Origin: Flammeovirgaceae bacterium UBA4465
GTDB lineage: Bacteria; Bacteroidota; Bacteroidia; Cytophagales; Cyclobacteriaceae
DNA length: 64,000 nt
Reading direction: 5' to 3'
Assembly: GCA_905182375.1 (NCBI GenBank)
Contig: CAJJBF010000002.1
Span: 1-64,000, forward strand
Part shown: positions 10,240 to 17,693 of the stretch, piece by piece
Layout: each line of letters begins with the position of its first letter
Position numbering within the stretch: the first letter of the stretch is position 1
The notes under the pieces: generated by a model
Seen by the model: the letters and a program-made list of their open reading frames with translations, nothing else
Told to the model about the DNA's origin: nothing
Databases searched by the model: none
Program-made: the position numbers and the translations under genes

Positions 10240-11420
10240 TTATCTCAGTTTTAAGGTGGCCAATGTGAGGACGGCTAAAAGAATACCTACCGTCCAAAAT
10301 CTGGTTACAATTTTGGATTCATGCAGCCCTTTCTTTTGAAAATGATGGTGAATCGGTGACATCAAAAAGACACGCTGACCCTCACCAAACTTACTTTTGG
10401 TATATTTAAAATAACCCACTTGTATAATGACCGAAAGCAGTTCAATAAAAAATATTCCACATAATAAGGGAATCAAAAGCTCTTTTCTAACGGCCAAGGC
10501 CAATACGGCAACGATGCCACCCAATGCCAAGCTCCCAGTATCACCCATGAAAACTTGAGCGGGAAACGCGTTATACCACAAAAAGCCAATGCAGGCTCCC
10601 ACTAGGGCCGCACAGAAAATAACCAGCTCCCCTGAATTTGGGATATACATGATGTTGAGATAATTTGAAAAAATTACATTTCCTGATAAATAAGCTAAAA
10701 TGGCTAGCGAAAGAGCAATAATTGCTGTTGTTCCCGCTGCTAAACCATCAATTCCATCCGTTATGTTTACCCCATTGGAGACGGCTGTCACAATAAACGT
10801 CACCATCAATACATAAACGACCCAGGCATATTCAGAAAGGAAATCAGGCAATAACCATGAATACTGAAACTCATTATTTTTAAAGAACGGAATGGTCGTT
10901 GCTGATGATTTGATATCGCTATATAGACTTATATCGTTGCTATTAAATTCTCTAACAACAATGTCTGGATGAAACACCATCGTGCCTCCCACAAGGAGAC
11001 CTAAAGCTACCTGACCTATAATTTTAAATTTACCCCGTAAACCCTCTTTGTTTTTCTTTTTAATTTTAAGAAAATCATCAATAAACCCAATACTACCCAT
11101 CCAGATAGCTCTTTTTTGTAATAGGAAAATATAAATATTTTCAGAAATAGATTGTAAGCGCTCATGATACCCAAAAGAATGATAATACCTCCCATCGTCG
11201 GCGTGCCTTGTTTTTCCATTTGACCACTTAAGCCTAAATCCCTAATAGATTCACCCAACTGAAAAGCTTTCAAGAGGTTGATCAATCTTTGGCCAAAAGT
11301 AATGGTGATCAATAAAGAGATCAGCACAGCCAAACCCGCTCTAAAAGAGATGTATTGGAAAACCCCTACCCCAAATAGGTCAAATTCCTGATCGATATAG
11401 TCAAAGAAATGATACAGCAT
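10240..11420 (-). CDS. mraY: Phospho-MurNAc-pentapeptide transferase MraY (one frameshift in the assembly)
   Basis: Integral membrane enzyme that transfers phospho-MurNAc-pentapeptide to undecaprenyl phosphate, forming lipid I. The 5' frame (from 11420) has the GTPTMGG motif and the early helices. The 3' frame carries the catalytic DDFLKI loop, the [13 protein letters not shown] motif and the [10 protein letters not shown] histidine motif. The two join seamlessly as [19 protein letters not shown] if one A is restored to the six-base homopolymer (plus-strand T run 11112-11117). This is a typical homopolymer miscall, so I annotate one gene of about 393 residues. The start overlaps the murE stop (TAATG). 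Confidence 0.92.
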
Positions 11421-12880
11421 TATGGTTTTTTAAGCATTTCCATTAATATTTCTTTATCATCAAAATGTACTTTTTCCCCTTGAATGTCTTGATACTCTTC
11501 GTGTCCTTTGCCAGCCACTAAAATCACATCCGTTTTACCTGCAAGATTACAAGCCACACGAATGGCTTCTCTTCGATCTGTGACCCGCATGACTTTCTTA
11601 TGATAAATGGGGGAAATTCCTTTCATCATGTCATCCAAAATAATCTCTGGACTTTCAAATCTTGGATTGTCACTGGTTAGAATGACTTTATCACTATAGC
11701 TTGCAGCTATACAAGCCATTTTCGGTCTTTTCTCTTGGTCTCTATTTCCGCCACATCCTACAACCGTAATGAGTTGCTCATTCTTTGTTCTTAGGCTATC
11801 GATAGTTGAAAGTACATTACTTAATGCGTCCGGGGTATGTGCATAATCTACAATCGCCATTATATTGTGATCATTGCTTACATATTCAAACCTTCCTCTT
11901 GCACTGCAGCTCTGAGATAATTGAATCAGGACCTCTTGTGCCTCTTCCCCTAATATCGTTGCCACAGCATAGGCCGTCAATAGATTGTAAGCATTGAATG
12001 ATCCAATCAGTTGAAACCAGATGTTTTGACCACTAATGTCAAGTTCCAATCCTTGAAAGGTATTGTTGAGTAATTTGGCAGTAAAATCTCCAGAACCCTT
12101 CATGCCGTATTTGTACACACGACTTTTAGTGTTTTGAACCATAATTTTGCCTCGCTTATCATCTACATTTATGAGCGCAAAAGCATCCTCATTCAAATGA
12201 TCAAATAAGATTTTTTTTGCCTTTATATATTCATCAAAAGATTGATGATAGTCCAAATGATCATGTGACAAATTGGTAAATACGCCTCCCGAGAAGGAGA
12301 GTCCTGAGGTCCGTTCTTGAACCAATGCATGGGAACTAACCTCCATGAAAACATATTGACATCCTTTCGCAATCATTTCCACTAACAGCTCATTGATAGT
12401 AATGACATCTGGGGTGGTGAAATGAGAAGGGATAATGGTCTTGCCAATGATGTTCTCTACCGTAGACATAAGCCCTACTTGGTAACCTAAAGCACTGAAT
12501 AATGAATGTAATAAGGTAGCAGAAGTTGTCTTACCATTCGTCCCAGTGATACCAATAAGTTTCAATTTTTTAGAGGGATGATCATAAAAATTATCGGCGA
12601 TCACTCCCAGTTCCTTTGCGCAATTATCTGTTTCAATTACAGCAATATCATCACTGAAATTTCTTTGGGATTTTTTTTCAATAAGTAAGGCTACTGCTCC
12701 TTGGGCTACTGCTTGTTCAAGATGATCGTGACCATCACTATTCAGCCCTCGAATAGCGACAAATAGGTCTCCTGGACGGACCTTTCGAGAATCGAAAGTC
12801 AGACCATTAATTTCTCTATCCCTATTTCCAGAAATAGCCTTCAGCTTTACGCCATAAAGTATGTCTTTAAGCTTAGCCAA
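11420..12880 (-). CDS. murE: UDP-MurNAc-tripeptide synthetase MurE, meso-diaminopimelate type
   Basis: Cytoplasmic Mur ligase adding the third stem-peptide residue. The ATP loop GITGTNGKTTSA is at about residues 110-121. The C-terminal domain has DNPRFESPE, and the DNPR tetrad is the known signature of meso-diaminopimelate-adding MurE (lysine enzymes differ here), so this organism should have DAP-type peptidoglycan. The substrate lysine-carbamylation region (HFTTPDV, MEVSSHAL, NLSHDHLDYH) is intact. It has 486 residues. The start lies 8 bases inside the 3' end of the penicillin-binding protein gene. Confidence 0.96.
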   Translation of the reverse strand: MAKLKDILYGVKLKAISGNRDREINGLTFDSRKVRPGDLFVAIRGLNSDGHDHLEQAVAQGAVALLIEKKSQRNFSDDIAVIETDNCAKELGVIADNFYDHPSKKLKLIGITGTNGKTTSATLLHSLFSALGYQVGLMSTVENIIGKTIIPSHFTTPDVITINELLVEMIAKGCQYVFMEVSSHALVQERTSGLSFSGGVFTNLSHDHLDYHQSFDEYIKAKKILFDHLNEDAFALINVDDKRGKIMVQNTKSRVYKYGMKGSGDFTAKLLNNTFQGLELDISGQNIWFQLIGSFNAYNLLTAYAVATILGEEAQEVLIQLSQSCSARGRFEYVSNDHNIMAIVDYAHTPDALSNVLSTIDSLRTKNEQLITVVGCGGNRDQEKRPKMACIAASYSDKVILTSDNPRFESPEIILDDMMKGISPIYHKKVMRVTDRREAIRVACNLAGKTDVILVAGKGHEEYQDIQGEKVHFDDKEILMEMLKKP

Positions 12881-14975
12881 GTTTCAGTTCTATTTTTTGA
12901 TTCGACCTTAATTTAGAATTAGGTGCAATAGATTGTGTTTTGACTCTTCCAAAACCTTGTGTTTGTACTTTTAAACCCACATTCTCTAGAACGAAATAGG
13001 CATCTTTCAATGTCATGCCCACCACGTTGGGTACCTGTTGTGGCGTTAAATTATTCTCTTTCCATAATACAGAATTGTTGACGATTTGAGTCTTTACCCA
13101 TTCTGCATTGGGTGCCTCTGAATGATTTGAAATACCTAGTTTGTTGCTTATTTGTATTAGGTCCCGTTGATTTCCAGATTTAATCAAAGGAAAAATACCC
13201 ACCATATGAAGATCTTCAATGGGGTCCACATTTTGTAGTTCTATTTCATTGGAATAGATTTTATCGGATATCTTCCTAAACACGGGTGCTGAAACATCTC
13301 CCCCATATATTTGATATCCTTTAGGCTTATCTATCACGACGATACAGCTATATTTAGGCTTTTCAGCAGGAAAATAGCCTACGAATGAAGTATAATACTC
13401 GTTGGTATATAATCCGTTTTTGACATTTTTTGCAGTACCTGTTTTACCCGCAATATTGTACTTAGGAGTATAAATATTTTGAGCGGTACCCCGTTCTACT
13501 ACTCCTTGAAGCATGATTTTAACATCTCTCAAAGTGCTTTCAGAGCATATTTTCTCTTTCAAAATTTTTGCCTCAAACTCTTGAATGACTTGATCTGCAC
13601 GCTTAATATATTTTACAATGATGGGCTGTACCATTTTACCTTCATTGGCAATCGAATTAAAGAGGGTAAGGGTATGAAGTGGGGTCATTTTAAGCTCATA
13701 GCCATGTGACATCCAAGGCAATGAAGTACCACTCCAAGTTGAATCTTTTGGTGATTTAATGTAAGATGCTCCCTCGCCATACATCTGAAAGGCCAAAGGT
13801 TCATAAAGCCCCATAGCTCTCAATTGGTCGTTGAATTTTTGTGGGTTTTTACCAAAATGATTCTGGATTAACTTGGCAATGCCAATATTCGATGATTTTT
13901 CAAATGCTTCTTGAATCGACAGGGTACCAAATCCTCCTTTTTTGTGATCTCTCATCGTTTCATTGAAAAACTTGAAGGACCCATTTTCGGTATCAATAGA
14001 ATCGTGAAGCTGCAATTTGGAATCTTCCAATAACGCAATCATACTGGCCAATTTAAAGGTGGATCCCGGTTCTCTAGAACCTTGACTTCCTACGGCATAA
14101 TTATAAGATTCATAGTAATTGCCGTTCGAATTTCTACTGAGATTAGAAATCGCCTTTATCTGACCCGTATTCACCTCCATAACTACTACTGAGCCATAAT
14201 CCGCCTGATTTTTTTCGAGAGCCTCAAGCAATGCGTTTTCAGCGATGTCTTGAATATTTACATTGATGGTAGTTTGAATATCCATCCCCTCAATCGGTCT
14301 TAACTCTGTCCCGTCGTAAACCGGTTTCCATCCCCCACCAACCATTTTCTGGTACAGGGCTTCTCCATCTCTTCCTGATAATTCCTTATTAAAGCTATAC
14401 TCAAGACCTACTACTCCTCTATCTTCTCCGTTGACCGTTCCAATGGTACGGCCCCCTAGTTGGCTGAAAGGCAAAAATCTCTTTTCAACTTTTTCAAAAA
14501 TGATCCCCCCTGAGAATCGACCCTTTCTAAATATCGGCCATTCTTCCATTTTCTTTTTTTCTTGGTAATCAATTAAATTTTGATTGATTACCATGTAGCG
14601 CCTTCCTATTTTTCTTTGCTCAGTAATCTTCGCTTTGTACTGCCTGGAACTTAAGTTTCTAAAATGCTGAGATAATAGATAGGACAAAGAATCTATTTGA
14701 CTATCAAATAGATCATGGGTCGCCAGCGAAGGATCAAAAGCCACTTTATAGAAGGGTAACGAGGTAGCCAATAAACTACCATCATCCGCATATATATTCC
14801 CTCGAGTCGCGTTGATCTTCATTACTTTGAGTCCATTGGTCTGGCCTAAACCTCTCCATTGTTCAGACTCAACATATTGAATGATCACCAACCTATAAAC
14901 CGCGGCGATAGTAAATAATGCCACCGCTAAATAAGCAATACGTACCCTCAACAATATGTCAGTTTTTACTTTCAC
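12873..14975 (-). CDS. ftsI: Division transpeptidase FtsI (PBP3) with C-terminal PASTA domain
   Basis: Class B penicillin-binding protein cross-linking septal peptidoglycan. There is one N-terminal membrane helix (about residues 11-29), then a PBP dimerisation domain (NATRGNIYADDGSLLATS region). The transpeptidase domain has the catalytic serine at S305 (STFK), an SSN motif (KSSNIGIAKL) and KTGT at K511. The last 60 residues form a single PASTA domain (VPNVVGMTLKDAYFVLE and onward). The length of 700 residues fits Bacteroidota FtsI, which commonly carries PASTA. ATGA overlap with ftsL upstream suggests coupled expression. Confidence 0.95.
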   Translation of the reverse strand: MKVKTDILLRVRIAYLAVALFTIAAVYRLVIIQYVESEQWRGLGQTNGLKVMKINATRGNIYADDGSLLATSLPFYKVAFDPSLATHDLFDSQIDSLSYLLSQHFRNLSSRQYKAKITEQRKIGRRYMVINQNLIDYQEKKKMEEWPIFRKGRFSGGIIFEKVEKRFLPFSQLGGRTIGTVNGEDRGVVGLEYSFNKELSGRDGEALYQKMVGGGWKPVYDGTELRPIEGMDIQTTINVNIQDIAENALLEALEKNQADYGSVVVMEVNTGQIKAISNLSRNSNGNYYESYNYAVGSQGSREPGSTFKLASMIALLEDSKLQLHDSIDTENGSFKFFNETMRDHKKGGFGTLSIQEAFEKSSNIGIAKLIQNHFGKNPQKFNDQLRAMGLYEPLAFQMYGEGASYIKSPKDSTWSGTSLPWMSHGYELKMTPLHTLTLFNSIANEGKMVQPIIVKYIKRADQVIQEFEAKILKEKICSESTLRDVKIMLQGVVERGTAQNIYTPKYNIAGKTGTAKNVKNGLYTNEYYTSFVGYFPAEKPKYSCIVVIDKPKGYQIYGGDVSAPVFRKISDKIYSNEIELQNVDPIEDLHMVGIFPLIKSGNQRDLIQISNKLGISNHSEAPNAEWVKTQIVNNSVLWKENNLTPQQVPNVVGMTLKDAYFVLENVGLKVQTQGFGRVKTQSIAPNSKLRSNQKIELKLG

Positions 14976-15331
14976 TTTGGCATTAAAATCTTTTGTGGTG
15001 GTTTTTTACTTTCATAAAGGCCAAGGCGCGCTACACGCCTTGAAATCTCTGCTTGCTTGCTGGCAAACATATAATCGGATTTAAGGGTCGTATAATCCGC
15101 TCTTAAATCTTCTACTTCACGCTCTAATTGACTGATGCTTCGAACTATTTTTTCAGCATAATGTCGGTTGCCGATATATACCAAGCACAGTACCGAGACA
15201 AAAATAATCTGAGACATAAAACGCACATGGATCACCTCCTTGATGCTCCCATCAATATGTAAAAATCTTTCTAACAGCGTTAAAATACCTCGCTTACTTT
15301 GATCCTTAGGTTTATAAGTGTTGGTAGCCAT
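14972..15331 (-). CDS. ftsL: FtsL-like division protein
   Basis: Small bitopic protein (119 residues) between rsmH and ftsI, the usual place of ftsL. A charged cytoplasmic N-terminus of about 40 residues is followed by one membrane helix (about residues 41-57, MSQIIFVSVLCLVYIGN) and a heptad-like coiled coil (SISQLEREVEDLRADYTTLKS). This topology matches the Bacteroidota FtsL family, which scaffolds FtsQ/FtsB and activates FtsWI. Primary sequence conservation is low, so context carries most of the assignment. Confidence 0.85.
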   Translation of the reverse strand: MATNTYKPKDQSKRGILTLLERFLHIDGSIKEVIHVRFMSQIIFVSVLCLVYIGNRHYAEKIVRSISQLEREVEDLRADYTTLKSDYMFASKQAEISRRVARLGLYESKKPPQKILMPK

Positions 15332-15332
15332 A

Positions 15333-16244
15333 TTAATTTTTTATCCCAATTCTTAATTTGGCACTCCTGGCCCTATTATTTAAAGCAATTTCATTTTCTG
15401 CTGGTGTGATCAACCTCCCTTTAATAGGCTCAAAGGGCCTGATTACATTTCCAAAAAAATCTTTTTCTACCAGCCCATCAAGACTGCCTGTATTGATTAA
15501 AAATTTAGCCAACCTGTCCTCAAGGGAGTGGTAACTGATGATCACAAGTCTGCCACCAACCTTCAAAACATCTTTAGATTGTACTAAAAATTCTTTTAAT
15601 GCGCTTATTTCATCATTAACTTCGATTCGAATTGCTTGAAAAAGCTGTGCTGAATATTTAGCATGCTTCCCATTCGGCGCAGATTTCATTGCAATTGCCC
15701 TGAGTGCCGCCGTCGTATAGATCGGTGCTATGGCTCTCGCACTTATGATTTCGGCAGCCAATCTTTTGGCATTTCTTATCTCTCCATACCTTGATAATAA
15801 TTGAATAAGATCCTCTTCGGAGTATTCATTTACCACTTTAGCCGCTGTGATAGCGGATACTTGATCCATGCGCATATCAAGTGCTCCATCAAATCGCGTA
15901 GAAAACCCCCTACTTTGCTGATCAAATTGATGGGATGAAACCCCTAAATCTGCTAAAATGCCGTCTACTTTGTCGATTTTATGAAATTTTAAATACCTTT
16001 TGAGATGTCTAAAATTGGAAGGTACAAAAATAAAAGAGCGCTGTGCGTCAGACTCAAATGAAGTGGTATTTCTTGACGCATCTGGATCTTGGTCGAAGGC
16101 AATTAAAGTACCTTGCTCCATCTGTTCAAAGATGGATCGGGCGTGTCCTCCACCTCCAAAAGTCACGTCTACATAAATTCCTCCGGCCTGGATATTTAAT
16201 CCTTCAACACTCTGTTTAAGTAAAACGGGTATATGATAACTCAT
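15333..16244 (-). CDS. rsmH: 16S rRNA (cytosine(1402)-N(4))-methyltransferase RsmH
   Basis: SAM-dependent methyltransferase (MraW) acting on C1402 in the decoding centre of 16S rRNA. The N-terminal HIPVLLKQSVEGL signature, the SAM loop DVTFGGGGHA (about residues 26-35), DQDPDA, LADLGVSSHQFD and the C-terminal SYHSLEDR motif are all present. It has 303 residues, the family norm. It follows mraZ by 8 bases and precedes ftsL by one base. The pairing with mraZ is nearly universal and probably reflects shared control rather than a direct division role. Confidence 0.97.
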   Translation of the reverse strand: MSYHIPVLLKQSVEGLNIQAGGIYVDVTFGGGGHARSIFEQMEQGTLIAFDQDPDASRNTTSFESDAQRSFIFVPSNFRHLKRYLKFHKIDKVDGILADLGVSSHQFDQQSRGFSTRFDGALDMRMDQVSAITAAKVVNEYSEEDLIQLLSRYGEIRNAKRLAAEIISARAIAPIYTTAALRAIAMKSAPNGKHAKYSAQLFQAIRIEVNDEISALKEFLVQSKDVLKVGGRLVIISYHSLEDRLAKFLINTGSLDGLVEKDFFGNVIRPFEPIKGRLITPAENEIALNNRARSAKLRIGIKN

Positions 16245-16252
16245 TTATTCAC

Positions 16253-16696
16253 TCATTCATCAAGGTATTTTTCTGCTAAATTCGAAAATTCAGTGACGTC
16301 CGTCTTTTGATTTAAATCAAAAATATCAGGATCCCATATTTCAATATAATTGCCCATTCCAATCAAAAGAGCCTCCCGATTGACTTTGGCATGCAATAAC
16401 ATCGTTTTGGGAATCAAAATTCTAGCTGCGTTGTCCAATTCTACTTGAGCAATACTCCTAAAAAACATTCTTTTCAGCTTTCGGTGCTCAGGATTAAACT
16501 CACTTAAACTTGAAATTTTTTGATGTATTTTCTTGTACTCGAGCATCGGGTAGAGAATCAGATTAGATTCAAAACCTTTTCGTAGGACGAGTTCTGAAGT
16601 AGAGACCTCGGGAAGATTAGACTTAATCTTTGCAGGTAAGACTAATCTACCCTTGGTATCCAACTTGCACTCAAATTCGCTTGTAAAAAAAGCCAT
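16253..16696 (-). CDS. mraZ: Transcriptional regulator MraZ
   Basis: AbrB/SpoVT-fold ring-forming DNA-binding protein at the head of the dcw operon. It represses its own operon in the species where it has been tested. Two MraZ half-domains are visible: the first with GRLVLPAKIKSNLP, the second with ARILIPKTMLLHAKV. I choose the ATG at 16694-16696 (MAFFTSEFECKLDTKGRL), because this is where family members begin. The longer frame opening at 16750 adds a hydrophobic, Trp-rich 18-residue extension that reads through the predicted promoter. The resulting protein has about 147 residues, the family norm. Confidence 0.93.
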   Translation of the reverse strand: MAFFTSEFECKLDTKGRLVLPAKIKSNLPEVSTSELVLRKGFESNLILYPMLEYKKIHQKISSLSEFNPEHRKLKRMFFRSIAQVELDNAARILIPKTMLLHAKVNREALLIGMGNYIEIWDPDIFDLNQKTDVTEFSNLAEKYLDE

Positions 16697-16726
16697 AAGA
16701 GTTATTAAAAAAATAAACCACCACCA

Positions 16727-16756
16727 CAAATCTATAAAATAATTCGACATTTACAA
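16727..16756 (-). promoter_or_regulatory. dcw operon promoter (Bacteroidota-type)
   Basis: On the minus strand, TTG at 16754-16756 is followed after 19 bases by TAGATTTG at 16727-16734. This fits the Bacteroidota primary sigma consensus TTG-N17..23-TAnnTTTG. Transcription would begin around 16720, just upstream of the mraZ ATG at 16696 and downstream of the alternative ATG at 16750. The -33 TTG is embedded in the third MraZ repeat. Confidence 0.65.
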
Positions 16757-16781
16757 CCACTCTTCTCCACTTTCTCCCACT
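16755..16781 (-). promoter_or_regulatory. MraZ operator: three direct repeats with 10-base period
   Basis: Reading the minus strand from 16781 gives AGTGGGAGAA, AGTGGAGAAG and AGTGGTTG in tandem. The shared AGTGG cores start exactly 10 bases apart. Characterised MraZ proteins bind three TGGGN-type direct repeats at one-turn spacing upstream of mraZ, so position, core and spacing all agree. The third repeat contains the -33 element of the predicted promoter, which would let bound MraZ block RNA polymerase (inference). Confidence 0.7.
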
Positions 16782-17197
16782 TTTTTTTCAAAAAAAATAA
16801 TCTATTAACCTACCTGTTTAAATAACACTAAAAAAGGGCTTAAAAGGGCTTATGAACGTTTTTTAAATTAAAAAAAATAATAATTACCGAGTCGATGTCA
16901 TCTCTAGTAGCGACTTTTTTGCTTAAAAAATGATTTTTAGTTCAAAAAGTGGTGAAAAAAATGATTTTATTTAAATAAAGAGGAATGGTGGGGGGAGGTG
17001 GTAAATTAAAGGAGATATTTACACTTTTTCAGTTTTCATCTAGAAAAAAGCATACTTACTACTCATTCTAAGAGAGGGTCAATAGGCCAAGTAATATTTA
17101 ACTTATTTTCTAGCTTCAAGAGCTAGAAAATAAGTTAAATTCAGCAAAGCATGAGCGGCTAATTTTTTAAAAAAATATTGCGCTGCTTCGAATTAAA
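16782..17197. other. Intergenic region between FKBP gene and dcw operon
   Basis: This is about 416 bases of AT-rich sequence without a credible gene. Apart from the inverted repeat at 17096-17140 it holds short direct repeats (AAAGGGCTTA twice near 16832-16850, AAAAAATGATTTT twice near 16925-16965) and a G-rich patch near 16987-17001. No tRNA-like or CRISPR-like structure was seen. Confidence 0.5.
17096..17140. repeat. Perfect 20-bp inverted repeat with 5-base loop
   Basis: The left arm 17096-17115 and right arm 17121-17140 are exact reverse complements, separated by TCAAG. The arms contain CTAGCT/AGCTAG next to the loop. It lies about 57 bases downstream of the FKBP stop codon. No uridine tract follows on either strand, so it is not a classical intrinsic terminator. 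A 3' mRNA-stabilising hairpin, a bidirectional terminator or a protein-binding palindrome are possible. Confidence 0.8.
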
Positions 17198-17626
17198 TCA
17201 GGCTATTTCAACGACCTCAATTTCAAAAATTAAATCCTTTCCTGCGAGTGCATGATTGGCATCAATTTTAATGTCTTTTTCGTTTACCTCAACAATAGTA
17301 ACCGGAATTTGTTGACCATTATCAGCAGTCGCTGAAAGCTGCTGTCCTATTTCTGGAACTATTTCAGGTGGTAAATTTTCTTTAGGAACCGTCTGCACCA
17401 TATCCTGATTGTACTCTCCATAAGCATCTGCCGCGGGAATTTCTACTATCTTTTTCTCATTCAACGCCATACCGTCAACGGCATCATCAAATCCCTTGAT
17501 CATTTGACCCGATGCCACTGTAAATTCAATAGGATCCCTACCAACTGAAGAATCAAAGACTTCACCATCTGTGAGCTTGCCGGTGTAATGGACTTTAATA
17601 ACGTCGTTTGCTTTTACTTTTGTCAT
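17198..17626 (-). CDS. FKBP-type peptidyl-prolyl isomerase, SlyD-like
   Basis: Cytoplasmic prolyl isomerase and chaperone of the short SlyD-like type, 142 residues with no signal peptide. The FKBP core opens with VKVHYTGKLTDGEVFDSS-like sequence (IKVHYTGKLTDGEVFDSS). A FKBP flap is replaced by the insert-in-flap segment (AYGEYNQDMVQTVPKENLP to about residue 120), ending in LIFEIEVVEIA. The His/Cys-rich nickel-binding tail of enterobacterial SlyD is absent, so a role in metal handling is not supported. It stands alone with its own probable promoter, between the helicase gene and the dcw operon. Confidence 0.88.
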   Translation of the reverse strand: MTKVKANDVIKVHYTGKLTDGEVFDSSVGRDPIEFTVASGQMIKGFDDAVDGMALNEKKIVEIPAADAYGEYNQDMVQTVPKENLPPEIVPEIGQQLSATADNGQQIPVTIVEVNEKDIKIDANHALAGKDLIFEIEVVEIA

Positions 17627-17642
17627 AAACTTTATTTGAAAC

Positions 17643-17650
17643 CAAAGTTA
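17643..17650 (-). promoter_or_regulatory. Possible -7 element for the FKBP gene
   Basis: The minus strand reads TAACTTTG, a match to TAnnTTTG, 16 bases upstream of the FKBP start codon. The nearest TTG is 27 bases further upstream, outside the usual spacing, so the -33 part is weak. Confidence 0.35.
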
Positions 17651-17693
17651 AAATTATTTGCCGAAAAAGTTAAGCTTCAATTCATTTTAGTCA

